Source: JAFIHK01 sp041441455
GTDB lineage: Bacteria; Bacteroidota; Bacteroidia; Bacteroidales; UBA932
Direction of reading: 5' to 3'
Assembly (NCBI GenBank): GCA_041441455.1
Contig: JASDTB010000089.1
Coordinates: forward strand, 1 to 48,478
DNA length: 48,478 bases
The notes under the pieces are model-generated. The model was given only the letters and a program-made list of their open reading frames with translations, was not told the origin of the DNA and searched no databases. Of this stretch, positions 7,437 through 15,906 are shown one piece after another (positions within the stretch are counted from its first letter, which is position 1; the number at the start of each line of letters is the position of its first letter). Made by a program: the position numbers and the translations under genes.

Positions 7437-8183
7437 ATGAAATTATTAGAAGGTAAAGTTGCTCTGATCACAGGAGCTGCAAGAGGAATCGGTAAGGCGA
7501 TTGCAGTAAAATATGCTTCTGAAGGAGCCAATATCGTATTTACAGACCTTAATATTGACGACAATGCTTTGGCTACTAAAGCTGAGCTTGAATCATATGG
7601 TGTGAAGGTTATGGCCGTAGCATCAAACGCAGCTTCATTCGAAGAGTCTCACAAGGTTGTAGAAGATACAGTAAAGGAGTTTGGACGTCTTGATATCTTA
7701 GTAAATAATGCAGGTATCACAAAAGATGGATTGATGATGAGAATGAGCGAACAGCAATGGGATGCAGTTATCACTGTGAATCTTAAATCTGCATTCAATT
7801 TCGTTCACGCTGTCACTCCTGTAATGATGAGACAAAAAGGTGGATGCATTATCAATATGAGCTCTGTTGTTGGTGTTGGTGGAAATGCTGGTCAGGCAAA
7901 TTACTCAGCATCTAAAGCTGGTATGATTGGTCTAACTAAATCAATTGCCCAAGAACTTGGCTCAAGAGGTGTAAGAGCGAATGCTGTTGCTCCAGGCTTT
8001 ATTATGACGGAGATGACTGATAAACTTCCAGAAGATGTTAAAAAAGAGTGGGCAGCTCAAATTCCATTAAGAAGAGGTGGTACACCAGAGGATGTAGCAA
8101 ATGTTTGTACATTCTTAGCATCCGACTTGTCATCTTATGTAACAGGACAAGTAATCTCAGTTTGCGGCGGCATGAAGATGTAA
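7437..8183 (+). CDS. fabG: 3-oxoacyl-ACP reductase FabG
   Basis: FabG is the NADPH-dependent reductase of the fatty-acid elongation cycle. The 248-residue short-chain dehydrogenase has the cofactor loop TGAARGIG (residues 12-19) and the NNAG motif. The catalytic set is Ser143, Tyr156 and Lys160 (YSASK), and the family ending ITGQVISVCGG-like (VTGQVISVCGGMKM) is present. Length and termini fit FabG rather than a generic SDR. No other fatty-acid genes lie nearby. It is followed by a terminator at 8235. Confidence 0.93.
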   Translation: MKLLEGKVALITGAARGIGKAIAVKYASEGANIVFTDLNIDDNALATKAELESYGVKVMAVASNAASFEESHKVVEDTVKEFGRLDILVNNAGITKDGLMMRMSEQQWDAVITVNLKSAFNFVHAVTPVMMRQKGGCIINMSSVVGVGGNAGQANYSASKAGMIGLTKSIAQELGSRGVRANAVAPGFIMTEMTDKLPEDVKKEWAAQIPLRRGGTPEDVANVCTFLASDLSSYVTGQVISVCGGMKM

Positions 8184-8234
8184 TCTGTCAGACTGGTTCT
8201 TAAAGGCTAGAATTATAGACTTAATTTAAATTTA

Positions 8235-8268
8235 AAAGACCGGCTAAATGATTTTTTAGCTGGTCTTT
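8235..8268 (+). terminator. Terminator-like hairpin after fabG
   Basis: A 14-bp stem with one G-T pair (8235-8248 with 8255-8268) encloses a 6-nt loop. The downstream T-run is weak (GTATTTAG), so termination may be inefficient. The end of the hairpin supplies TTTG, which could double as the -33 element of the next gene. Confidence 0.65.
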
Positions 8269-8292
8269 GTATTTAGTAACTAATAAAATAAC

Positions 8293-8300
8293 TATATTTG
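8293..8300 (+). promoter_or_regulatory. -7 box before the M55 peptidase gene
   Basis: TATATTTG at 8293-8300 matches TAnnTTTG. A TTTG at 8266-8269 is 23 bp upstream, at the long end of accepted spacing. The start codon lies 16 bp downstream of the box. Confidence 0.5.
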
Positions 8301-8316
8301 AACAAAATATAGATTC

Positions 8317-9108
8317 ATGACAACTAATAAAGGTCTTAAGGTACTTATTCAAGTAGATTTTGAAGGAATGTCATCGGTAGTAACTTTCGACGAAACATAT
8401 CCTGGCCACGTTCATTTCGAAAGGAATTGCAAACTTCTTACTAATGAGGTTAATGCCGCAGTTGAAGGAGCTCTGGAGGCTGGAGCAACAGAGATTATTG
8501 TAAGAGATGGTCACAGTGCGAATATCAGTGTTAATCACGAAGAGCTTAATAGAGCGGCAAAGCTTGTAAGAGGAAGAAGACCCGGTACTCCAGAAACAAT
8601 GGTTATATGTGTCGATGAATCTTATGATGCTCTTTTATTTATTGGCGCACATGCGAGAGCTGGCAAAGAGAATGGAGTTCTTTCACATACTATGTCTCTT
8701 AAAGTAGTTGAGGTGTTGTTTAATGAGATGCCTATTTCTGAGTGTGCATTCAATGGATTATATGCAGGTATGTTTGGAGTACCTGTTGTTTTTATCGCGG
8801 GTGATTCAGAGACTCAGAAGGAGTCGATTGAAACATTTGGTAAGGATATCTATACAACAGTCACTAAGGAGCCATATGGAAGAACTTGTGCTATCTGCTA
8901 CCATCCAGAAGTTGTTTGTAGTGATATTAAATCAAAAGTTCAAGAGGCAATTAAAAATAGAGAGAAATTCAGTCCGCTTAAGCTTAATGCTCCTTACACA
9001 CTTAAGTTGAAAGTGAGAGAGAACCCAGATTCGGACGAAATCTCTTATATTGAATACACCTCGAATGATCTATATGAAGTGATGAAAAAATTTTGGAGTT
9101 ACCTTTAA
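8317..9108 (+). CDS. M55 family D-aminopeptidase (DppA-like)
   Basis: The M55 family are zinc-dependent aminopeptidases; DppA of Bacillus releases D-alanine from D-Ala-containing peptides. The 263-residue product shows the family metal ligands: DxEG (Asp14, Glu16 in VDFEGMSS), a DGH motif (RDGHSANI), and the GxHA motif (FIGAHARAG). The conserved SHTMS and FNGLYAGMFGVPVVFIAGD segments follow. There is no signal peptide, so it acts in the cytoplasm. A role in recycling peptidoglycan-derived D-amino-acid peptides is an inference. The lipoprotein gene starts 12 bp after it. Confidence 0.9.
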   Translation: MTTNKGLKVLIQVDFEGMSSVVTFDETYPGHVHFERNCKLLTNEVNAAVEGALEAGATEIIVRDGHSANISVNHEELNRAAKLVRGRRPGTPETMVICVDESYDALLFIGAHARAGKENGVLSHTMSLKVVEVLFNEMPISECAFNGLYAGMFGVPVVFIAGDSETQKESIETFGKDIYTTVTKEPYGRTCAICYHPEVVCSDIKSKVQEAIKNREKFSPLKLNAPYTLKLKVRENPDSDEISYIEYTSNDLYEVMKKFWSYL

Positions 9109-9119
9109 AAACTGACGAC

Positions 9120-10088
9120 ATGAAAAGAAGAACACAAATTTTAATGCCAGTTGTAATAGCTGTTGCTCTTATAGCAAGCTCATGTGGCCCAATATTGCAA
9201 ACAATTTCGATAGAGACAAAAACTCCTGCCAAATACGACGTCAAGTTAGTAGATAAGAATATTTCCGTATTTACAACGATTGATCATAATGTACAAAGAT
9301 ATCAGATTGAGGGCTTTATAATGAATGACTCAACTTTAATGGTTGAATTTTCTAAAGGTTTTGCTCGTCAGATAGAGGCAAGTCTCCAATATCCAACCTC
9401 TACCATACCTGTTTACAACCATTTTTTACCAGAAAGTTTTATGCCCGATTCTGCATATATAATTAATCTTGCCAGACAAACATCTTCTGATATTCTAATT
9501 ATTGTTGATGGCGTAACTGTTCAAATGCCAACATTGAAAACTCAACGCATTAACGCGGCAATTGATTATCCTTCAAAAATTATGGTGATGCCTGCTGCTT
9601 ATAAGCTTAATGTTTATGATGCAGTAACTGTGAAAAAAGTTGCTACAATTACGGGAGTAGATACTATGTATGTTGAAGTGATGAATAACGAAGCTGTTAG
9701 GCTATTAACTATAATAGATGGAGTTATCTCTACTGCAAATGATATTATTCCTGCTTTAGGAAAGAAAGTTGCTGCTGACTTTGTGCCTACTTGGCGCGAA
9801 GAGCGTCGCTTCCTGTATGTTTATCCTGGCGGAAGATGGATTAATGCATTTGTTCTGGCTAGTAATTTTGAATGGGAGAAAGCTATGGAGGTATGGATGG
9901 CTGAGTTAGAGACTAAATCTGCAGAGAAGAAGGCTGCAGCTGCATTTAACATTGCAGTTGCTTGTGAAATTACCGAAAAATTGGATTTGGTGGAGGAGTG
10001 GCTAAATTATGCTTATAAGCAGTATCCTCTTCAATCAATTGAGTCTTATAGAAAGAGAATCAGATCATTAGAAAGGGTGAAAAAATGA
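9120..10088 (+). CDS. DUF6340-type lipoprotein with TPR-like end
   Basis: The start at 9120 gives an N-terminus with basic residues, a hydrophobic core and a lipobox ending in Cys (LIASSC), so this 322-residue protein is very likely a lipoprotein. An upstream in-frame start at 9093 would overlap the previous gene and spoil the signal peptide. The middle resembles the DUF6340 family of Bacteroidota. The last 90 residues (WEKAMEVWMAELE onward) are helical and TPR-like. Function is unknown; envelope location is supported by the lipobox. The stop overlaps the next start (ATGA). Confidence 0.82.
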   Translation: MKRRTQILMPVVIAVALIASSCGPILQTISIETKTPAKYDVKLVDKNISVFTTIDHNVQRYQIEGFIMNDSTLMVEFSKGFARQIEASLQYPTSTIPVYNHFLPESFMPDSAYIINLARQTSSDILIIVDGVTVQMPTLKTQRINAAIDYPSKIMVMPAAYKLNVYDAVTVKKVATITGVDTMYVEVMNNEAVRLLTIIDGVISTANDIIPALGKKVAADFVPTWREERRFLYVYPGGRWINAFVLASNFEWEKAMEVWMAELETKSAEKKAAAAFNIAVACEITEKLDLVEEWLNYAYKQYPLQSIESYRKRIRSLERVKK

Positions 10089-10273
10089 GTGAACGAAATC
10101 CCGATTTAGTGAGAAAACATAGAAAGACTATCCTGCTCAACGATAAAGAGCTTGAGGCGTTAAATGCATATTGTAAAAAGTATAAGGTTAGTTCTCAGGC
10201 AAAGTTTTGCAGAGAGGCGATTATTTCAACTATTCTTCAAAGATTCGAAGAGGATCATCCAAAACTGTTTTAA
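10085..10273 (+). CDS. Small ribbon-helix-helix-like protein
   Basis: This 62-residue protein has a basic N-terminus, one beta-like strand (RKTILLN) and two helices (DKELEALNAYCKKYKV and SSQAKFCREAIISTILQRF). This is the outline of a ribbon-helix-helix DNA-binding fold. It is translationally coupled to the lipoprotein gene by an ATGA overlap and ends 7 bp from the 3' end of the convergent RNase P RNA gene. No toxin partner lies next to it, so an antitoxin role is not supported. Function is unassigned. Confidence 0.7.
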   Translation: MSERNPDLVRKHRKTILLNDKELEALNAYCKKYKVSSQAKFCREAIISTILQRFEEDHPKLF

Positions 10274-10280
10274 GGAAAAA

Positions 10281-10593
10281 TGGTGGGTCTATAAGCCGGA
10301 TTCTGTACTCAAAGAGTCTCTATCATTTATCTGATGCAGCCTACCCCCCGACAACGGACGAGCAGCCCTTGACTGCCGGTATACATGGCCTTGCAGGAGA
10401 CTGGTCGTACCTCCACTATGTCGCCATAACGAAGCGTGGGCTCTTACCCCACATTTTCACCCTTACTTTACTAGAAAGCGGTTATTTTCTGTTACGATTT
10501 GCCAAAACTTACGCCCTGCTGTGATTTCCACAGAGTCTTGCTCTTTCCTGTCCGGACTTTCCTCCCCTTGCGGAGCGATAGAGCGACCCACCG
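10281..10593 (-). ncRNA. rnpB: RNase P RNA, bacterial class A
   Basis: This is the catalytic RNA that removes 5' leaders from tRNA precursors. On the minus strand the 5' end GGTGGGTC (complement of 10585-10592) pairs with the 3' end GACCCACC (complement of 10282-10289) to form helix P1. The universally conserved blocks are present: GAGGAAAGTCCGGACA near the 5' end, CAGGGCG in the middle, and AATCCGGCTTATAGACCC at the 3' end. Its TACCTTTG -7 box lies just upstream (complement of 10597-10604). Ends are approximate to a few bases. Confidence 0.95.
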
Positions 10594-10596
10594 ATG

Positions 10597-10604
10597 CAAA
10601 GGTA
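10597..10604 (-). promoter_or_regulatory. -7 box of the rnpB promoter
   Basis: The complement of 10597-10604 reads TACCTTTG, a perfect TAnnTTTG box. It lies 4-5 bp before the first base of the RNase P RNA, the expected distance for the transcription start. No good -33 element is visible. Confidence 0.65.
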
Positions 10605-10635
10605 TTAAAAAAGTACGGTTATTGAGTTTTTTATC

Positions 10636-10643
10636 TATATTTG
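10636..10643 (+). promoter_or_regulatory. -7 box of the thiamine-uptake operon
   Basis: TATATTTG matches TAnnTTTG and lies about 13 bases before the TPP riboswitch, so the transcript would begin almost at the riboswitch. It is divergent from the rnpB promoter, about 30 bp away. Confidence 0.6.
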
Positions 10644-10655
10644 CCGTGCATTAAA

Positions 10656-10734
10656 CAATGCTTGGGGGTGCCGTAAGGCTGAGATTAGACCCTTTTCACC
10701 TGATCTGGATAATGCCAGCGAAGGGAAAGCGTAC
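10656..10734 (+). promoter_or_regulatory. TPP riboswitch (THI element)
   Basis: The conserved THI-box parts occur in order: GGGGTGCC (10665-10672), GGCTGAGA (10677-10684), ACCC (10689-10692), then ACCTGATCTGGATAATGCCAGCGAAGGGA in two parts (10698-10714 and 10715-10726). P1 forms from ATGCTT (10658-10663) and AAGCGT (10727-10732), and P2 from GGGGT with ACCC. A C-rich segment, CACCCCC at 10748-10754, is exactly complementary to GGGGGTG at 10664-10670. It could compete with P2 as part of the switching region ahead of the start codon at 10777. It controls the thiamine receptor and PnuT. Confidence 0.95.
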
Positions 10735-10776
10735 ATATTTCTACATACACCCCCCTGCTAATTAAATTAATTACTA

Positions 10777-12999
10777 ATGAGAAAATTAAGTTTATTAGGC
10801 GGGGCTATTTTATTTCCTTTTCTAACCCTTGCACAGAATCCTGTACAAAAGGAAAACATTGTCACTTCGAAATTAGACAGTGTTGTTGTTCAATCCACAA
10901 GAGCTGGTAAAAACACACCAGTTGCTTTTTCAAAAATTAATTCGACTCAATTGAGATCGATGTCTCCACTTAACTCTGTTCCTATGGCTTTATCGTTGAT
11001 GCCTTCGGTTGTCTCGTCTACCGAAGGTGGCAATGGACTTGGCTATTCTTCGATGAGGGTGCGTGGAAGTGATGCTTCAAGGATTAATGTTACGATTAAT
11101 GGTATTGCGTTGAACGATGCCGAGTCGCAAGAGGTCTTTTGGGTAAATCTTCCTGCTTTGTCGGGCTTTTTGAGTGATATCCAGCTTCAAAGAGGAGTGG
11201 GAACCTCTGTAAATGGTGCTGGTGCTTTTGGAGCAAGCATCAATATGCAGACAGTAAAACCATCGTCAGATGCCTATGGTAGTGCCGATCTCTCTGTGGG
11301 TAGTTATAAATCTGTAGTCTCTTCAATTGCTGCTGGTACAGGTCTGCTCCCTGGAGGATATTATGCCGATGTAAAATATTCTTTTGCCACAGGTGAAGGC
11401 TACATAAGGAACGCAAAGTCTAGGTTGAACTCTCTCTACACCACTCTCGGTTGGAGAGATGCAAAGACAGATTTAAAATTGAACTATATGTTTGGTGATC
11501 AGAAGACTGGAATTACTTGGAACGGTGTTCCAAGAGAGATGTTGGAGATCGACAGAAGATATAACCCTGCAGGAGAGTACAAAGATGCAGCTGGAAATAT
11601 ACGTTATTATGATAATGAGACTGATAATTATACTCAGCACCATTTTCAACTCTTTTTTAGCAGAGAACTCTCAAGCAATTGGTCACTTACCTCAAGTCTG
11701 AATTTCACAAAAGGTGATGGATATTACGAAAACTACAAGGCGAATAAAAAATTCTCATCTTATGGTCTTCCATCACAAGTTGTGAATGGTGTAACATATA
11801 AAAAATCAGATTTGATTATTAGACAGTTGATGGATAATATGTTCATGTCGGCATCATCTTCTTTAATCTATTCAAGCGATAAGTATCAGTCAACTTCGGG
11901 AATGACATACTCTAGATATATTGGTGATCACATAGGTCGTGTATTGTGGTCTATGTACAATCAGAATATCTCCAATGAGCATATGTGGTATTTTAATGAT
12001 GCTAGGAAAACTGACTTTAATATCTATTCAAGACACGAATTGAAGGCTACAAAATGGTTATATCTATATGCAGATTTGCAATTCAGAAGAGTTGCTTTGA
12101 ATATGGATGGTCCAGATAAAGACTTTGTCTCTCTTCTTTATAAAAAGCACTATAACTTCTTTAATCCAAAATTTGGATTAACATTCGATTTAAGCAAGAG
12201 TAGTAAGTTGTATGCTTCGGTAGCAATTGGAAGAAAGGAGCCTGGAAGGGCAGACATAAAGGAGTCGATTAAGGCTGGTAAGGCAGATTTAGTAAAGCCT
12301 GAGCGCCTTACTGATTATGAGTTTGGATATATGTATTCTGGAGAGAAGTTGACACTTGCCGCAAATGTCTACTTGATGGAATATAAGGATCAGTTAGTTC
12401 CTACGGGAAAGCTAAGTGAGACAGGGTATGTGATCAAAGAGAACGTTCCTCACTCGTACCGCAGAGGTATCGAATTTTCTGCCGTATATTCTCCTGCTCC
12501 TTTCATTAGATTTGATGGTAATCTAACCTTGAGTAAAAATAAGATCATAGACTATACCTCTTGGCGCGACCTTTATGATAATCCTAACGATTGGACACCG
12601 ATGCCTCAAACTAATAGATTCTTCTCAACTACAAATATTGCATATTCACCAGAGTGCGTATCGGCAGCTTCGATGACAATCTCTCCCGACAAACATACCA
12701 AGTTGATGCTTAATGCTAAATATGTTGGAAAGCAATACTATGATAACACATCGGATGAAAATTTCAGTATTCCTTCGTATTATGTTATGTCATTTAATGC
12801 TTCAAGAGCATTTAAGATTAAAAGAGAAGGGGACTTTACTCTCTCTTTGTTTGTAGACAATCTTTTGAATCGTAAATATTTTTCAAATGCTTGGGTATAT
12901 AATGCGGGATTTGCAGATGGTTCGGCACTATATATTGAGGAGGGACTTTTCCCGCAAGCTGAAATTAATTTTAATATTAAAGCATCTTTTAGATTTTAG
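10777..12999 (+). CDS. TonB-dependent receptor for thiamine
   Basis: This 740-residue outer-membrane protein has a signal peptide ending near residue 19 (FPFLTLAQ), a TonB-box-like DSVVVQST segment (about residues 34-41), a plug domain (about 45-165, with GYSSMRVRGSDASRINVTIN), and a long beta-barrel ending in aromatic Phe (ASFRF). It lacks the N-terminal carboxypeptidase-regulatory-like domain of SusC proteins. The TPP riboswitch in its leader and the PnuT gene 5 bp downstream make thiamine or a thiamine precursor the likely ligand. This arrangement is known for Bacteroidota. Confidence 0.9.
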   Translation: MRKLSLLGGAILFPFLTLAQNPVQKENIVTSKLDSVVVQSTRAGKNTPVAFSKINSTQLRSMSPLNSVPMALSLMPSVVSSTEGGNGLGYSSMRVRGSDASRINVTINGIALNDAESQEVFWVNLPALSGFLSDIQLQRGVGTSVNGAGAFGASINMQTVKPSSDAYGSADLSVGSYKSVVSSIAAGTGLLPGGYYADVKYSFATGEGYIRNAKSRLNSLYTTLGWRDAKTDLKLNYMFGDQKTGITWNGVPREMLEIDRRYNPAGEYKDAAGNIRYYDNETDNYTQHHFQLFFSRELSSNWSLTSSLNFTKGDGYYENYKANKKFSSYGLPSQVVNGVTYKKSDLIIRQLMDNMFMSASSSLIYSSDKYQSTSGMTYSRYIGDHIGRVLWSMYNQNISNEHMWYFNDARKTDFNIYSRHELKATKWLYLYADLQFRRVALNMDGPDKDFVSLLYKKHYNFFNPKFGLTFDLSKSSKLYASVAIGRKEPGRADIKESIKAGKADLVKPERLTDYEFGYMYSGEKLTLAANVYLMEYKDQLVPTGKLSETGYVIKENVPHSYRRGIEFSAVYSPAPFIRFDGNLTLSKNKIIDYTSWRDLYDNPNDWTPMPQTNRFFSTTNIAYSPECVSAASMTISPDKHTKLMLNAKYVGKQYYDNTSDENFSIPSYYVMSFNASRAFKIKREGDFTLSLFVDNLLNRKYFSNAWVYNAGFADGSALYIEEGLFPQAEINFNIKASFRF

Positions 13000-13004
13000 A
13001 GACT

Positions 13005-13565
13005 ATGTGGAATGTGATTGAATACGCTGGATTTGCAGTATCAGCTGCCTATTTGATTTTTGAGATTCTTCAAAAGAGGATCATGTGGGCATTTGGCCTC
13101 TTTTCTGCACTTCTATACATGGCAGTATTCATCAATTCTGAGCTCTACGCATCTGCATCTATGCAGTTGTATTACTTAGCTGTCTCTATTGTAGGATGGT
13201 TTAAATGGGGACGTGATACTTCGGAGGGAGGGGTAATTGTAAAACCCTCTCTTCGAGTTATCTCGATTTCATCAATAATTGCTCTCCCTGGCTTTATTCT
13301 TCTATATCTCGTTCTTTATTACTTTAGCAACGATCCTGCCCCTTTAGCTGACGCGTTTATTGCTACCTTGAGTATGCTTGCCACCTATTGGTTGAGTTTA
13401 AAATATCTCGAACAGTGGTATCTTTGGATGGTTGCAAATAGTTGTGCAGTTATCCTCTGTTTTACTCAAGAGCTATATTTGACATCTCTTTTATACATTA
13501 TTTATCTTATTGCTTCAATTATCGGCTATTTTAGGTGGAGAAATTTTGAGCGAGTTTTGGATTAG
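13005..13565 (+). CDS. pnuT: PnuC-family thiamine transporter PnuT
   Basis: PnuC-family proteins carry vitamin precursors across the inner membrane by facilitated diffusion, trapped afterwards by phosphorylation. The 186-residue product has about seven hydrophobic segments and the internal pseudo-repeat typical of the family (YLAVSIVGWFKWG and YIIYLIASIIGYFRW). The position 5 bp after a riboswitch-controlled TonB receptor points to thiamine (PnuT) rather than nicotinamide riboside (PnuC). The thiamine pyrophosphokinase that often follows is not here; the next gene is a sugar kinase with its own promoter. Confidence 0.87.
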   Translation: MWNVIEYAGFAVSAAYLIFEILQKRIMWAFGLFSALLYMAVFINSELYASASMQLYYLAVSIVGWFKWGRDTSEGGVIVKPSLRVISISSIIALPGFILLYLVLYYFSNDPAPLADAFIATLSMLATYWLSLKYLEQWYLWMVANSCAVILCFTQELYLTSLLYIIYLIASIIGYFRWRNFERVLD

Positions 13566-13586
13566 TTTTCAAAATCGCTAACTTTG
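13556..13586 (+). promoter_or_regulatory. Promoter of the sugar kinase-murQ genes
   Basis: TTTG at 13556-13559 and TAACTTTG at 13579-13586 are separated by exactly 19 bp, a perfect Bacteroidota promoter. The -33 element lies in the last codons of pnuT. It separates the kinase-murQ transcript from the thiamine operon. Confidence 0.8.
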
Positions 13587-13605
13587 CCCGACTAAATTTA
13601 ATAAT

Positions 13606-14442
13606 ATGCGTTTAATTGCCGATAGCGGATCTACTAAAGTTGACTGGAGAGCCATTCACAGTGACGGATCAGTTCAGGAGATCACCACAGCAGGGATTAA
13701 CCCTTTTTTCCAAACAGAAGAACAGATTATTTATGAACTTCAGCAGCACCTTTTGCCTGATATCAGTGCTGCAATCAAGGAGATTTATTTTTACGGTGCC
13801 GGTGTCTCATCTCCGGAAAAAGTGCAGATCCTTCAAAACTGCTTCCGTACCGTTTTCCCAAAAGCCAGGTCTAATGCTTATACAGATCTTTTAGCTGCTG
13901 CTCGCGCGTTGTGCGGACATAAAGCTGGAATCGCATGTATTTTAGGCACAGGGGCAAATTCATGTTTTTACGATGGAGAGAACATCGTTGACAATGTTCC
14001 TGCATGTGGCTATATTTTAGGAGACGAGGGTAGTGGAGCTGTTTTGGGAAGAAAGTTTATTTCTGACTACCTTAAAAGACAATTACCTGCAGACATTACT
14101 GCTCTTTTCGATCAAAAGTATGGATTGAATTACAATTCTATCATTGAGAGAGTTTACAGACAACCTTTCCCAAATAGGTTCCTTGCAACTTTCTCTGTGT
14201 TCTTGTTCGAAAATAAAACAAACCCTCATATCAATAAACTGCTTAAGAGTAGCTTTGAGGAGTTTTTCATGAGAAATATTATTCATTACGATTATAAAAA
14301 ATACAAAGTTAATCTGGTTGGTTCTGTTGCCTACCATTATCGCGACATTATCGAAGAGGTTGCTGCTGAGAATGGTATGAAAATCGGCACTGTGCTTAAA
14401 TCACCGATTGACGGACTTGTTGAGTATCATAAAACAATATAA
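13606..14442 (+). CDS. BadF/BadG-type amino-sugar kinase
   Basis: The 278-residue protein belongs to the ASKHA kinases of the BadF/BadG/BcrA/BcrD group, which includes N-acetylglucosamine kinases. It shows the N-terminal phosphate loop DSGSTKVDW (residues 6-14), the GTGANSCFYDG motif, and GDEGSGAVLG. The gene lies 10 bp before murQ. MurQ acts on MurNAc 6-phosphate, so this kinase plausibly phosphorylates N-acetylmuramic acid, as the MurK kinase of Tannerella forsythia does. GlcNAc kinase activity cannot be excluded from sequence. It is cytoplasmic. Confidence 0.88.
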   Translation: MRLIADSGSTKVDWRAIHSDGSVQEITTAGINPFFQTEEQIIYELQQHLLPDISAAIKEIYFYGAGVSSPEKVQILQNCFRTVFPKARSNAYTDLLAAARALCGHKAGIACILGTGANSCFYDGENIVDNVPACGYILGDEGSGAVLGRKFISDYLKRQLPADITALFDQKYGLNYNSIIERVYRQPFPNRFLATFSVFLFENKTNPHINKLLKSSFEEFFMRNIIHYDYKKYKVNLVGSVAYHYRDIIEEVAAENGMKIGTVLKSPIDGLVEYHKTI

Positions 14443-14452
14443 TCATTGCCCG

Positions 14453-15265
14453 ATGAAAGTAACCGAACAATCGTCCAATTACAGTAACTTGGACAAAATG
14501 TCTACCAGAGAGTTACTGGAGAACATGAACAGAGAGGACAAAACAGTTCCTATGGCTGTTGAACAGTGCATCCCTCAGATCGAAAAGCTAGTTGATGGAA
14601 TTGTAGAGAGAATGAAAAGAGGTGGAAGACTGTTTTATCTAGGAGCTGGTACCAGTGGAAGATTAGGCATTCTCGATGCTTCTGAAATTCCTCCTACTTA
14701 TGGAGCCCCATTTGACCTTGTGATTGGATTGATCGCTGGTGGTGATAAGGCTATCCGTCGTGCTGTCGAAGCGGCTGAAGATAGTTGGGAAGGTGGTTGG
14801 AATGACATGCTACCATACAATATCGACCAAGATGATGTTGTTGTTGGAATTGCTGCTTCTGGAACTACTCCATATGTTATTGGTGCAGTAAAAGAGGCTA
14901 GAAAGAGAGGAATTCTAACTGCTTGTATTACATGTAATCCAGGAGCACCTGTTGCTGCTGAGGTTGATATTCCAATAGTAGCTGTTGTAGGTCCTGAATT
15001 TGTTACAGGAAGTACAAGAATGAAATCTGGAACTGCTCAAAAGTTGATTCTGAACATGATCTCTACCTCTACCATGATTAGACTTGGCCATGTCAAGGGT
15101 AACAAAATGGTTGATATGCAGCTAACAAATGCTAAGCTTGTCGATAGGGGAACAAAGATGATTATGGAAGAGGCATCTATTTCTGATTATGAATATGCTA
15201 AAGAGTTGTTGTTGACTCATGGTTCTGTAAGAAAGGCCGTGGATTTCTACAACAGCATCAAATAG
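14453..15265 (+). CDS. murQ: N-acetylmuramic acid 6-phosphate etherase MurQ
   Basis: MurQ cleaves the lactyl ether of MurNAc 6-phosphate to give GlcNAc 6-phosphate and D-lactate in peptidoglycan recycling. The 270-residue SIS-domain protein has the signature GAGTSGRLGILDASEIPPTYG-type loop (seen in two parts, GAGTSGRLG and ASEIPPTYG), IAASGTTPYV, and GSTRMKSGTAQK. The start at 14453 avoids overlap with the kinase gene and matches the usual N-terminus; an in-frame ATG at 14408 would overlap it by 35 bp. It is slightly shorter than the E. coli enzyme, as is common in Bacteroidota. Confidence 0.94.
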   Translation: MKVTEQSSNYSNLDKMSTRELLENMNREDKTVPMAVEQCIPQIEKLVDGIVERMKRGGRLFYLGAGTSGRLGILDASEIPPTYGAPFDLVIGLIAGGDKAIRRAVEAAEDSWEGGWNDMLPYNIDQDDVVVGIAASGTTPYVIGAVKEARKRGILTACITCNPGAPVAAEVDIPIVAVVGPEFVTGSTRMKSGTAQKLILNMISTSTMIRLGHVKGNKMVDMQLTNAKLVDRGTKMIMEEASISDYEYAKELLLTHGSVRKAVDFYNSIK

Positions 15266-15269
15266 TGTG

Positions 15270-15887
15270 ATGTTCAGGCAGAACTATCAGTCGGCTCTGC
15301 TACAGAGCGTTGTTGAAGAATTCTCATCATTGCCGGGAGTAGGGAAGAAGAGTGCACTAAGGTTTGCTCTTCATCTTCTCAAACAACCAAAGGAGAATGT
15401 TGAGAGATTTGGCAATTCTCTAATCAAAATGAGATCGGAGATTAAATATTGTGTCGAATGTAATATGATTTCCGACTCAGATAAATGTGCTGTATGTTCT
15501 GACCCATCGCGCGATAAAACGCAAATTTGCGTTGTTGAAAACATAAGAGATGTTCTCAGTATCGAGAACACTGAGTTATATAATGGGGTCTATCACGTAC
15601 TCGGAGGGATAATCTCTCCGATGGATGGGGTGGGCCCTTCCGATTTATCTGTTGAGCCGTTGCTCAGAAAGGCTGAGGCAGGAGGAATCAGAGAGGTAAT
15701 ACTTGCATTAAGTACTACAATGGAGGGAGAGACAACTGCCTTTTATCTTTTTAGAAAACTTTCCCAGTTCAATTTAAAAATTACCGCAATTGCGAGAGGT
15801 GTTGGCTTTGGTGACGAACTAGAGTATGCCGATGAGGTTACTCTTGGACGTTCGATTCAAAACCGTCAACCCTTTTCGCCCGTATAA
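15270..15887 (+). CDS. recR: Recombination mediator protein RecR
   Basis: RecR works with RecO (and RecF) to load RecA on single-stranded DNA during gap repair. The 205-residue product has a helix-hairpin-helix (LPGVGKKSALRFA), a four-Cys zinc site (C61, C64, C73, C76), a Toprim domain (about residues 87-175) and the C-terminal ITAIARGVGFGDELEYADEVTLG segments. I start at the ATG at 15270 rather than the GTG one codon upstream. It lies 4 bp after murQ, between murQ and the symporter, so it probably shares their transcript although its job is unrelated. Confidence 0.95.
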   Translation: MFRQNYQSALLQSVVEEFSSLPGVGKKSALRFALHLLKQPKENVERFGNSLIKMRSEIKYCVECNMISDSDKCAVCSDPSRDKTQICVVENIRDVLSIENTELYNGVYHVLGGIISPMDGVGPSDLSVEPLLRKAEAGGIREVILALSTTMEGETTAFYLFRKLSQFNLKITAIARGVGFGDELEYADEVTLGRSIQNRQPFSPV

Positions 15888-15906
15888 CCTTTTTAAAACT
15901 TAAATT

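Noticed and set aside
8708..9010. 100-codon frame inside the M55 peptidase gene
   Set aside because: It is an out-of-frame shadow; the M55 metal motifs fix the correct frame.
10207..10524. Plus-strand 105-codon frame
   Set aside because: It lies across the RNase P RNA gene, whose conserved blocks and P1 pairing explain the sequence.
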